Origin: CAISKJ01 sp046351555
GTDB lineage: Bacteria; Myxococcota_A; Polyangia; Polyangiales; Ga0077539
Assembly: GCA_046351555.1 (NCBI GenBank)
Contig: JAXLYI010000005.1
Span: 62,001 to 126,000, forward strand
Direction: 5' to 3'
Length of the DNA stretch: 64,000 nucleotides
Both the position numbers and the translations under genes were made by a program. Below, piece by piece: positions 9,902-17,118 of this stretch. Numbering within the stretch: the stretch's first letter is position 1; every line of letters starts with the position of its first letter. The notes under the pieces are model-generated. The model was not told the DNA's origin. It saw only the letters and a program-made list of their open reading frames with translations, and did no database searches.

Positions 9902-11409
9902 CGTCCCCTCCGGAGCGCGCGCAGCACCTTCTGGCAGGCGGCGACGTCGTCGACGGTGGCGAGGGCGCAGTCGCTGGCGCCGGCGCGGATGAGCGCGGGG
10001 GCGTCGGCGGCGCGGGCGAGGTCGAGCACGATGACGGGGAGGGTGCCGAGTGTGGGCATGGCGCGGATCCGGCGGGTCTCTTCGGCGGCGCCCGCGTCAC
10101 CGGCGACGACGACGGCCTTCCAGGGGCGCTTGTCGGGGCTCATCGGGGGCGGGGCCTCGGCGACGGGGAAGGCTGTCATCCCGTGCACGGCCATGGCGGT
10201 GCGGAGGGCGGCGGCGCGCTCGGGGCCGAAGCCGCACAGGGCGACGCGGGGCGACGGGCCGGTCTCGCTCGCGGACGTCTCGGGGGCGATCGCGCGGGGC
10301 GAGGCGTCGATGGCGCGGTCGTCGCGGGAGAGCCCGGCGGCGCGGGCGCGCTCGGCGGCGTCGCGGGCCGCGGCGGTGACGTCGTCGGCCCCCCGCGCGC
10401 AGAGCTGGAGCGCGTCGCGGAACTCCGCCGCCGTGGGCCGCTGCTCGGGCTTCTTCGCGAGCGCGCGCATCACCAGGGCCTCGACGCCGAGCGGGACCTC
10501 GCGCGGCGGCGGCCGCTCGGCGAACGACGGCGGCGTCGCGAACATCTGCTGCGAGATGATCTCGGCGGCGCTCCGGCCGTTGAAGGGCGTGGCGCCGGTG
10601 AGGAGCTCGTAGAGCATCGCGCCGACGGCGTAGATGTCGGTGGCGGGCCCGACGTTGCGGCCGACGCACTGCTCGGGGGACATGTAGTGCGGCGTGCCGC
10701 GGACGGTGCCGGTGGCGGTGAGCTTCTCGACGGGGCCGCCGTCGTCGACCATGGCGATGCCGAAGTCGAGGACCTTCACGCGGTCGGTGCGGTCGCCGGC
10801 GTCGAGGAGCATGACGTTCTCAGGCTTGAGGTCGCGGTGGACGACGCCGGCGGCGTGGGCGGCCTCGAGCACCTGGAGCACCTGGTCGACGACGTGGACG
10901 ACGCGGTGGAGCGGCAGGGTCGAGCCGCCGGCCTTCACCTGCGAGTCGAGGGAGACGCCGCGGAGCATCTCCATCACGAGGTAGAGCTCGCCGCGGTGCT
11001 CGCCGTAGTCGATCACGGAGACGATGTTGGGGTGGCGCAGCCGCGCGAGCACCACGGCCTCGCGGCGGAAGCGCGCCCGCATCTCCGTCCGCGAGGCCCA
11101 CTCCGCCAGCAGGAACTTCACCGCCACCGGCTCGCCGAGCTCGAGGTGCTCGGCGCGGTAGACGCGCCCCATGCCGCCCGCGCCGAGGAGCGACTCGAGG
11201 CGGTACTTCCCGCCGACCACCTCGCCGGTGCGGGTGTCGGGGGCTTCGCGGCCGCAGATCGCGCAGCGCTCGCTGAGCTCGGCGAGGGTGCCGCAGCCGG
11301 GGCACGCGTCCCCCGCGGCGGAGGGCGCGTCGAAGGTCCTCGCCCGCTCGCCCTGCGGTGTCACGGATCCGCGGAGGAGCTCAGGGCCTGGGGGGCGCGG
11401 GTCGGTCAC
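9898..11409 (-). CDS. Ser/Thr protein kinase with N-terminal zinc ribbon and C-terminal receiver-like domain
   Basis: A 503-residue soluble kinase. The GTG start at 11409 overlaps the cyclase stop by four bases. Residues about 30-52 contain a zinc ribbon with two Cys-x2-Cys pairs (CPGCG and CAICG). The kinase domain (about 65-335) has the loop LLGAGGMGRVYRA, the lysine in VAVKFLL, the catalytic HRDLKPEN, the DFG in LDFGIAM and the segment GTPHYMSPEQC, so it looks active. After a linker, the last about 120 residues (VALCGFGPERAAAL to the end) have the layout of a response-regulator receiver, but I do not see the usual phospho-acceptor Asp motif, so it is probably a pseudo-receiver. It has no membrane span. 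Its product may act on the LysM-FecR protein or the cyclase encoded beside it. Confidence 0.93.
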   Translation of the reverse strand: MTDPRPPGPELLRGSVTPQGERARTFDAPSAAGDACPGCGTLAELSERCAICGREAPDTRTGEVVGGKYRLESLLGAGGMGRVYRAEHLELGEPVAVKFLLAEWASRTEMRARFRREAVVLARLRHPNIVSVIDYGEHRGELYLVMEMLRGVSLDSQVKAGGSTLPLHRVVHVVDQVLQVLEAAHAAGVVHRDLKPENVMLLDAGDRTDRVKVLDFGIAMVDDGGPVEKLTATGTVRGTPHYMSPEQCVGRNVGPATDIYAVGAMLYELLTGATPFNGRSAAEIISQQMFATPPSFAERPPPREVPLGVEALVMRALAKKPEQRPTAAEFRDALQLCARGADDVTAAARDAAERARAAGLSRDDRAIDASPRAIAPETSASETGPSPRVALCGFGPERAAALRTAMAVHGMTAFPVAEAPPPMSPDKRPWKAVVVAGDAGAAEETRRIRAMPTLGTLPVIVLDLARAADAPALIRAGASDCALATVDDVAACQKVLRALRRGR

Positions 11410-13193
11410 GTGGTCACCTCGAAGATCTCCACCAGCTCGCGCTTGCCGCGCAGGGGGTGCTCGCCGAGAGGGCGGTAGCTGAAGCGCTGTCCGGCGGCGC
11501 GGACGACGGCGCCGGTGGCGAGCGTCTGGCCGCCGCGCGCGAGGCCCTCCAGGCGCGCGGCGACGTTCACCACGTCGCCGATGACGGTGTACTCCATGCG
11601 CGACTCGCTGCCGAGGTTGCCCACCAGCGCCTCGCCGGCGTTGACGCCCACGCCGAGGCGCACGTCGATGCCGTACGACTCCTTCCACGCGGGCGCGCTC
11701 GCCTCGACGAAGCGGTGGATGTCCTCGGCGGCGGCGAGCGCGCGGCACACCGGCGCGTCGGCGCCCTCCGCGGCCGCGTCGCGGGGGTCGCTCCCGGTGC
11801 CGAACACCGCCATGACGCAGTCGCCGACGAACTTGTCGACCATCCCGCCGTGCCGGAAGACCACCTCGGTGAGCACGGTGAAGAGCTCGTTGAGGAAGGC
11901 CACCACCCGCTCGGGCGGCGCCCCCTCGGCGAAGCCCGTGAACGACGCCACGTCGGCGAAGAGCACGGTGACCGCGCGCCGCGCGCCCCCGAGGGCGAGG
12001 CGCTGCTCGCCGCGGGCCACCGCCGACGCGACCTCCGCGGGCAGGAAGCGCGCGAGGTCGGCCTCGACCCTGGCCCGGCGCGCCACCTCGGCCTCGCTCG
12101 CCTGGAGGCTGCCGGCCATCGACTCGAGCGCGCCGCCGAGCGCCTCGAGCTCGTCGCGGGTCTTCACCGTCGAGCGGACGTCGAAGCGGCGCGCGGCGTA
12201 GTCCTCGGTGAGCTTCACGAGCGCGCGGATCGGCCGCGTGGTGCGCCCGGCGAGCCAGGCCCCGAGGGCGGCGGCGAGCGCGACGGAGGCCAGCGCGCCG
12301 CCCCCGACGATCGTGCGGGCGCGGGCGAGGGCCGCGTAGGCCTCGCGGACGGGCCGGCGCACGGCGAGGACCCAGCCCATGCGGCGGAAGGCGAAGAGCG
12401 ATCCCACCATGGGCTCGGCGCCCTCGTACTCCTGCGTGATGTTCACGTCGTGGGCGTCGCCGCGGAGGGCGGCGCGGGCGCGGAAGACGTCGCTCCCGGC
12501 GACGGAGGCGCCGGGCTCGGCGCCCACGGCCACGAGGAGGCGACCGTCGCGGTCGGCGATGAGGACGCGGTCGTCGACGCCGTACTGCTGGCGCGAGAGC
12601 TCGCGCGCGATGTTGGTGAGCCATGCCGGGTCGAGCGTGCCGACGACGAAGAGCGCCGGCGGCTCCCCCGGCGCGGCGGAGAGCGCTTCCACGTACCGCA
12701 CCGCGACCCTGGCGCCGTCGAACTCCGCGCGCCGCCAGGCTCCCTCGCGTGGCGGCGCCGCGAGCGCGTCGGCGGGGACCCGCTCGAGGGCCGGCAGCGC
12801 TCGCGCGTCGTCGGCCCGGTAGATGGTGTCGACCCGCTCGCCGGTGGGGCCGTAGACGGCAACGTGCAGGAGGGCGCCGGTGCGGGCCATCGCGTCGCGC
12901 GCGAGGAGGACGCGGGCCGCCGGGTCGCCGACGCCCGCGTCGAGCAGCGTGCGGCCGACGCGGTGGACGGACTCGCCGACGTAGTCGAGGTCGCCCGAGA
13001 TCGAGTCCGCCGCGCGGTGGAGCACGCTGAGCTGGAGCGCCCGCTCGGTGCTCGCGAGCCCGCGGTAGACGGTGCGCGCCGTGATCCACGCGAGCAGCGC
13101 GAGCGGCGCCGCGGCGGCGAACAGAAGCGCCGCCGTCCAGCGGGTGCGGAGCGACAGCCCACGCGGCGCGGTCGGCGGGGTGGAGGGGGTCAC
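11406..13193 (-). CDS. Class III adenylate cyclase with extracellular sensor and HAMP domain
   Basis: A 595-residue membrane cyclase. I chose the GTG at 13193 because it places the first membrane span (LLFAAAAPLALLAWITA) near the N-terminus. An extracytoplasmic sensor of Cache type follows (about 50-290), then a second span (VGGGALASVALAAALGAWLAG), a HAMP domain (RTTRPIRALVKLTEDY) and a class III cyclase domain. Both metal aspartates are present (LFADVASFTGF and KFVGDCVMAVFG). Lys in VDKFVGD and Asp in YTVIGDVVNVAARLE favour ATP over GTP, so cAMP is the expected product. The gene overlaps the downstream kinase by four bases, implying equal production of the two. A hairpin at 13224-13238 lies just upstream. 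Confidence 0.92.
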   Translation of the reverse strand: MTPSTPPTAPRGLSLRTRWTAALLFAAAAPLALLAWITARTVYRGLASTERALQLSVLHRAADSISGDLDYVGESVHRVGRTLLDAGVGDPAARVLLARDAMARTGALLHVAVYGPTGERVDTIYRADDARALPALERVPADALAAPPREGAWRRAEFDGARVAVRYVEALSAAPGEPPALFVVGTLDPAWLTNIARELSRQQYGVDDRVLIADRDGRLLVAVGAEPGASVAGSDVFRARAALRGDAHDVNITQEYEGAEPMVGSLFAFRRMGWVLAVRRPVREAYAALARARTIVGGGALASVALAAALGAWLAGRTTRPIRALVKLTEDYAARRFDVRSTVKTRDELEALGGALESMAGSLQASEAEVARRARVEADLARFLPAEVASAVARGEQRLALGGARRAVTVLFADVASFTGFAEGAPPERVVAFLNELFTVLTEVVFRHGGMVDKFVGDCVMAVFGTGSDPRDAAAEGADAPVCRALAAAEDIHRFVEASAPAWKESYGIDVRLGVGVNAGEALVGNLGSESRMEYTVIGDVVNVAARLEGLARGGQTLATGAVVRAAGQRFSYRPLGEHPLRGKRELVEIFEVTT

Positions 13194-13223
13194 GGTCGGC
13201 GGCGAGACTAAGCGATCCGGTTC

Positions 13224-13238
13224 GGCCGTGAAACGGCC
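13224..13238. repeat. Short inverted repeat upstream of the cyclase gene
   Basis: GGCCGT and ACGGCC flank a three-base GAA loop. It lies in the 61-base gap between the small membrane protein gene and the cyclase. It could be a weak terminator, a leader hairpin or a protein site; there is no T-tract. Confidence 0.3.
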
Positions 13239-13254
13239 AACGACCCGCGCATCG

Positions 13255-13761
13255 TCACGGCGCTTCTTTGATTTCAGCGCGCCCGCGCGCCGCCGCGAGG
13301 TGCTCCTCGAGGTCGCGCACGACGCCGGGCGTGTCGGCGTCGTCAGGGAGCGTGAAGCGCCGCGTCTCCCCTCCGCGGAGCGTGAGCACGAGGGTCTCCG
13401 CGGGTTCGCGGCTCCAGCCACCGGCGGCGGGCTCGCTGGTGGCCGCGGCGACGTCGCCGAGCGGGAAGGCCTCCATCGCCCCCGGGTCGCGCGCGAGGCG
13501 GAGCGCGCCGCCGCGGACCTCGACCCGCCGTACGACGCGCGAGCCGAGCGCCGCGCCAGCCATCGCGAGCGCGACGCCCGCGCCGAGCGCGAGGCTGCCG
13601 GCCGAGGAGAGCCCGAGGTCGTCGGCCCGTTCGAACCAGCGGAGGAAGGCGACGGCGCCGACGGCGGCGGCGCCGGTGCACGCGGCGACGAGGAGCTTCC
13701 ACGCGAGCGGGGTCTGCTCGCTCTCGTAGAGGACGGCCGCTTCGTCGGGCGGGGCGGTCAC
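13255..13761 (-). CDS. Hypothetical two-span membrane protein
   Basis: A 168-residue protein that I do not recognise as a named family. Two hydrophobic segments are visible (about residues 22-42, LLVAACTGAAAVGAVAFL, and 55-75, LALGAGVALAMAGAALGS). A soluble C-terminal half resembles a PH-like small domain found in bacterial membrane proteins (RVEVRGGALRLA ... FPLGDVAAAT ... LVLTLRGGETRRFTLPDD). The GTG start at 13761 gives a short cytoplasmic N-terminus. It lies 61 bases upstream of the cyclase gene on the same strand and may be first in that operon. Function is unknown. Confidence 0.62.
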   Translation of the reverse strand: MTAPPDEAAVLYESEQTPLAWKLLVAACTGAAAVGAVAFLRWFERADDLGLSSAGSLALGAGVALAMAGAALGSRVVRRVEVRGGALRLARDPGAMEAFPLGDVAAATSEPAAGGWSREPAETLVLTLRGGETRRFTLPDDADTPGVVRDLEEHLAAARGRAEIKEAP

Positions 13762-13792
13762 GGGGCGCGACTCTACCGCGCCCGCACCGGAA

Positions 13793-14374
13793 TCAGAACC
13801 TCGGCGTGCGGAGGGTGGCGATCTTGAACATCCCGCGCTGCATCACGCGGCGCTCGATGTTGTTGATGTTGCGCTCGCCGACGGGCATGTCGGTGACGGG
13901 GGCCGGCGCGACGCCGCGCGTCCGCGGGGTGCGCCCGAGGTACGACGCGCAGGTGCGAGAGAGGTGCATCCGCATCAGCTCGCGCGTGGTGGCCGACTCG
14001 AGGTCGAGGAGGTTGACGACCAGCACGCGCTCGCTGTGGTAGGGGACGCGCGCGTCGAGCTCCTCGGCGATGACGGCGGCGACGACGTCGTTGGGGGCGA
14101 TGAGGACGTAGGGGCGGCCGGGGAGGGTGTCGCAGGTGAGGAGGTCGGCGACGAAGCGCTCGGTGTTCTTGCGCTCGTCCCACATGGCGATGATGGGGAC
14201 ACCGCCCTCCGCGTCGGCGCGGGCGATGATTTCCTCGGGGCGCTCGTCGCGGGTGACGAGGCGCTGAAGGTTGACGCCCAGCGCCGTGAGGGCGTCGCTG
14301 ATGGGCTGGCAGAGGGTGGGGTCGCGGCGGGCGAGGATCAGCGCGCAGGTGTACATGGCGTCCGTTGCTCGCAC
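13793..14374 (-). CDS. Hypothetical protein with Rossmann-like/receiver-like fold
   Basis: A 193-residue soluble protein from the GTG at 14374; ATG at 14356 (MYTCALILARRD) is an equally possible start. The pattern of hydrophobic strands and helices (CALILARRDPTLCQPISDALTALGV, VPIIAMWDERKN, YVLIAPNDVVAAVIAEELDA, VLVVNLLDL) suggests an alpha/beta domain like a response-regulator receiver, but I cannot point to a phospho-acceptor. The C-terminus is basic. It is transcribed away from the outer-membrane protein gene at 14657 and stands alone. Function unknown. Confidence 0.62.
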   Translation of the reverse strand: MRATDAMYTCALILARRDPTLCQPISDALTALGVNLQRLVTRDERPEEIIARADAEGGVPIIAMWDERKNTERFVADLLTCDTLPGRPYVLIAPNDVVAAVIAEELDARVPYHSERVLVVNLLDLESATTRELMRMHLSRTCASYLGRTPRTRGVAPAPVTDMPVGERNINNIERRVMQRGMFKIATLRTPRF

Positions 14375-14607
14375 TGGTCAACGGCCCCCCCTGACGGCGA
14401 CTGAAGCCGAGCCGTAGCCTTTTCTTCACACCACCCGCGGCCCTGATCCCGTCCGCGCGATCACTCCCCGGCCGTGAACGACACTTCACATCTGCTGGTC
14501 GGGCGGTGTGGCCGTCGCTCGCCCGCCGGGGGAGAATGTGGCCACCGGCGCGGTCGTCTCCGTGGTACGAGGTCCGTCGGCGACATCCCACTCCCCCGGC
14601 TCCCGGG

Positions 14608-14623
14608 TGGCCCTGCGGTTGCA
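14608..14623 (+). promoter_or_regulatory. Sigma-54-like -24/-12 promoter
   Basis: TGGC and TTGCA are separated by seven bases, which places GG and GC at the spacing required for sigma-54 (RpoN) promoters. The expected start of transcription is near 14634, about 23 bases before the start codon region and just before the strong Shine-Dalgarno. Myxobacteria use many sigma-54 activators. I found no equally good match before other genes. Confidence 0.5.
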
Positions 14624-14646
14624 CTGCGTCCGGTCGCTGCTCCTCG

Positions 14647-14653
14647 AAAGGAG
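14647..14653 (+). promoter_or_regulatory. Ribosome binding site of the outer-membrane protein gene
   Basis: AAAGGAG is a strong Shine-Dalgarno. It lies three bases before the ATG at 14657, six before an in-frame GTG at 14660 and twelve before the ATG at 14666, so the true start within MVPMNK is uncertain. Confidence 0.6.
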
Positions 14654-14656
14654 TCG

Positions 14657-15526
14657 ATGGTGCCCATGAACAAGCTCGCCCTGTCGTTCTTCTCCCTCTC
14701 CCTCCTGCTCTCCGCGCCTGTCGCCTTCGCGCAGGGTTGTCCCCCCGGCTCCCTCTTCTGCGCGGGCGGTTCGCTGAACGTCGGGATCCAGTTCGGCACC
14801 CAGCCTCCGCCGCCCCCGCCGCCCCCGCCGCAGGGGCAGGTGATCATCGTCGAGCAGCAGCCCCCGCCTCCCCCCGTCTACATCGTCCAGCGCCCGCCGC
14901 CCCGCATCATCGTGCAGCAGCAGCCCGTCTACTACACCACCACCACGACGACGGTGAGCTACCTCGGGCTCAACGGACGCGGCCGCGGCTTCGGCGTCGG
15001 CGGCTTCGTGACGGGCCTGGGCTTTGGCTCGCGCGGCGCGGGCACCGCGGGGATGGGCGGCGCGGGTGGCACGATCCGCTTCCGCACGCACCCGATGTTC
15101 GCGGGTGAGCTCTCCGTCGCGGGCCTGGTGGGCTCGGACTACAACGGCGACACGCGCACGGAGGTGCCGGTCACCCTGAGCGGCATCGTCTACTTCAACC
15201 CGCAGAACCGCTTCCAGCTCTACGGCGTCGCCGGCATCGGCGCCTCGTGGGCCGGCGTCGCCTACAACGACGCGAACCTCGCCGCGCACCCGAGCCCCAC
15301 CGCCACGTACACCTACTTCGGCGGCCTCGCGGGCCTCGGCGCCGAATGGCAGCTCTCGCCGCACTTCTCGATCTTCGGCGACGCGCGCGCCTTCATCCGC
15401 ACGCGCGTCGACCGCCAGGCCAACGACAACCCCGAGTTCACCCGAGTGAACGCTGCCGGCCGCCCCGAGAGCACCAACGTCTCCGCCGGCGTCGTCGGCC
15501 AGCTCGGCGGCATCTTCTACTTCTGA
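14657..15526 (+). CDS. Secreted outer-membrane beta-barrel protein
   Basis: A protein of about 289 residues with a clear signal peptide (MNKLALSFFSLSLLLSAP, cleaved near AFA-QG). A Pro-rich stretch follows, with a run of eight or more prolines and a PPPPVYIVQRPPP segment, then Gln/Tyr/Thr-rich residues. The C-terminal 180 residues alternate hydrophobic and polar positions and end in FYF, typical of outer-membrane barrels. Internal landmarks are FRTHPMFAGELSVAG, VYFNPQNRFQLYGVAGIG and FSIFGDARAFIRTRV. Function cannot be assigned beyond outer-membrane location. A sigma-54-like promoter precedes it. The end overlaps the convergent gene by 10 bases. Confidence 0.8.
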   Translation: MVPMNKLALSFFSLSLLLSAPVAFAQGCPPGSLFCAGGSLNVGIQFGTQPPPPPPPPPQGQVIIVEQQPPPPPVYIVQRPPPRIIVQQQPVYYTTTTTTVSYLGLNGRGRGFGVGGFVTGLGFGSRGAGTAGMGGAGGTIRFRTHPMFAGELSVAGLVGSDYNGDTRTEVPVTLSGIVYFNPQNRFQLYGVAGIGASWAGVAYNDANLAAHPSPTATYTYFGGLAGLGAEWQLSPHFSIFGDARAFIRTRVDRQANDNPEFTRVNAAGRPESTNVSAGVVGQLGGIFYF

Positions 15527-17028
15527 CCGCCGGGCCGCTGCGGCACCGGCGGCGGCGCTTTCGACTCCCCCGCGGGCGGCGGCCTGCTCGACGCCCGCAA
15601 CACCTCCACCTCCTGCTCATCGAGTTCGACAATCTCCTCCACCTCCGCCCGCGACTTCGGGGCGCGCGGCACGGGGGGCGGCGCGGAGCGCTGCTGCGGG
15701 GGTGGCGGCGGCTGACGCAGGAGCGGCGGCGGGCGCAGTGACGGTGGACGCGCCTCGCCGGGCATCAACTCCGAGAGATCCAGTTCGAGGTTGTCGAGGG
15801 AATCGCGCGCCCGGGGCGGCAGCTTCGAGCCCGACGGCCCGACGGCGCTGTCGCGCGGGCGCTGCGGGGGAGTGGACACGATCACGGCACGCGGCGCGGC
15901 GGTCGTTGGCTTCGCCACTTCGAGCTCGGGCTCGAGGTTGAACACGATCTCGCCGAGGTCTCCGTCCGATGGCCCGCCGGGCGCGCGCGAACTCGGGTGA
16001 ACCGCAGGCGCCAACCCCAGCAGCGTGCCCGTAGCAGCCGCCGGCGGATCCATCACGAGCACGTCGTCCGTGTCGACGACGACCTGCGCCTCGGCGGCCG
16101 GAGGCGATGAAGCGGAAGCGGCGGCGACCGGCGGGGTGGACGCGGCGGCTTCGACCACCACCTCGTCCTCGTCGATGAGCATCGACTCCACCGCCGCGCC
16201 GAGTTCGGGCGCAGGAGCATCCGCGGTTGCTGCGGGCACCTCCGGGGCTGCGTCGAGGGCGAGGTCGGCGACCAGCAGCGCGGGCGGCTCGGAGAGGAAG
16301 AGCGGCTCGTCGAGTTGGGGGAGCGACGACTGGGCGCTCGGCGGGGCGACCCCCTCCGGCGCGGCGATGAGCGTCTCCAACGCGCTCGGCGAAGCGGGAG
16401 GTGGCTCGACGTCGAGGTCGGGCAGGTCGACGACGGTCGCGAGCGCGTCGCCCTGCGCGGCGGGCTCCGCGAAGTCGAGGAAGCGCCGCGGGATGTCCTC
16501 CTCGCGGGGCTCGTCGAGCGCGACCAGCGGGGTCTCGGCAGCCTGCGGTTCAGCGGCTGGGGCGAAAGAGAGGATCGCCGGCTCGCTCTCCGCGGCGGCG
16601 ACGACGGTCGACGTGGCGTCGATCGCGACCGACTCCCCGAAGATCGTGTCATCACCTACGGCGACGTCCATCACGACGTCGACCTGCTGCGCGGGCTCGA
16701 TGGAAACGGCGGCGGCCATGGCCGGCGAGTCGACTACGGGTGACGCGCTGGCCGCAGGCGTGGGCTCGGCGACGTGCGCCTCGAAGGGCACGGGCGCGGC
16801 GCTCCATGTGAGGTCGACGGGCGCCACTGCGCTACCGAGCGCGTCGAGGAGGTCCTCGATGTGCGCGAGCGACGAAGCATCAACCGCCACGTCGCGCCGC
16901 GGCGTGGGGACTCCGCGCGTGAGCTCGTCGAGCTCGCGGTCGAGCTCCTCGATAGAGCGCTGGAGCGCGGTCAGGCGCGTCGCGCCCGCGATCGTGGAAG
17001 GGACCTGCTCGGGATTCTGACCGGTCAC
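15517..17028 (-). CDS. Acidic low-complexity protein, unknown function
   Basis: A 503-residue protein with no recognised domain. The N-terminus has a short amphipathic coiled-coil candidate (ALQRSIEELDRELDELTRG) followed by a helix (SLAHIEDLLDALG). The rest is rich in Ala, Pro, Glu, Asp and Val, with repeated acidic clusters such as MLIDEDEVVVEAA and VVDTDDVLVMDPP, and a Pro-rich C-terminus (PPPLLRQPPPPP) ending in an acidic VEEIVELDEQEVEVL. It has no signal peptide or membrane span and is likely disordered. The start is GTG at 17028. It lies 90 bases downstream of alaS on the same strand. It could be a scaffold or signalling adaptor, but that is only a guess. Confidence 0.65.
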   Translation of the reverse strand: MTGQNPEQVPSTIAGATRLTALQRSIEELDRELDELTRGVPTPRRDVAVDASSLAHIEDLLDALGSAVAPVDLTWSAAPVPFEAHVAEPTPAASASPVVDSPAMAAAVSIEPAQQVDVVMDVAVGDDTIFGESVAIDATSTVVAAAESEPAILSFAPAAEPQAAETPLVALDEPREEDIPRRFLDFAEPAAQGDALATVVDLPDLDVEPPPASPSALETLIAAPEGVAPPSAQSSLPQLDEPLFLSEPPALLVADLALDAAPEVPAATADAPAPELGAAVESMLIDEDEVVVEAAASTPPVAAASASSPPAAEAQVVVDTDDVLVMDPPAAATGTLLGLAPAVHPSSRAPGGPSDGDLGEIVFNLEPELEVAKPTTAAPRAVIVSTPPQRPRDSAVGPSGSKLPPRARDSLDNLELDLSELMPGEARPPSLRPPPLLRQPPPPPQQRSAPPPVPRAPKSRAEVEEIVELDEQEVEVLRASSRPPPAGESKAPPPVPQRPGGQK

Positions 17029-17118
17029 GCGACGCCCTCGGCGCGCCTCTCACGGCGCGGGCGCCATCGTATCAACCGAAGCTCCGCGCCGTCACGCAAG
17101 ATCCAAGGCGCTGCGCCG

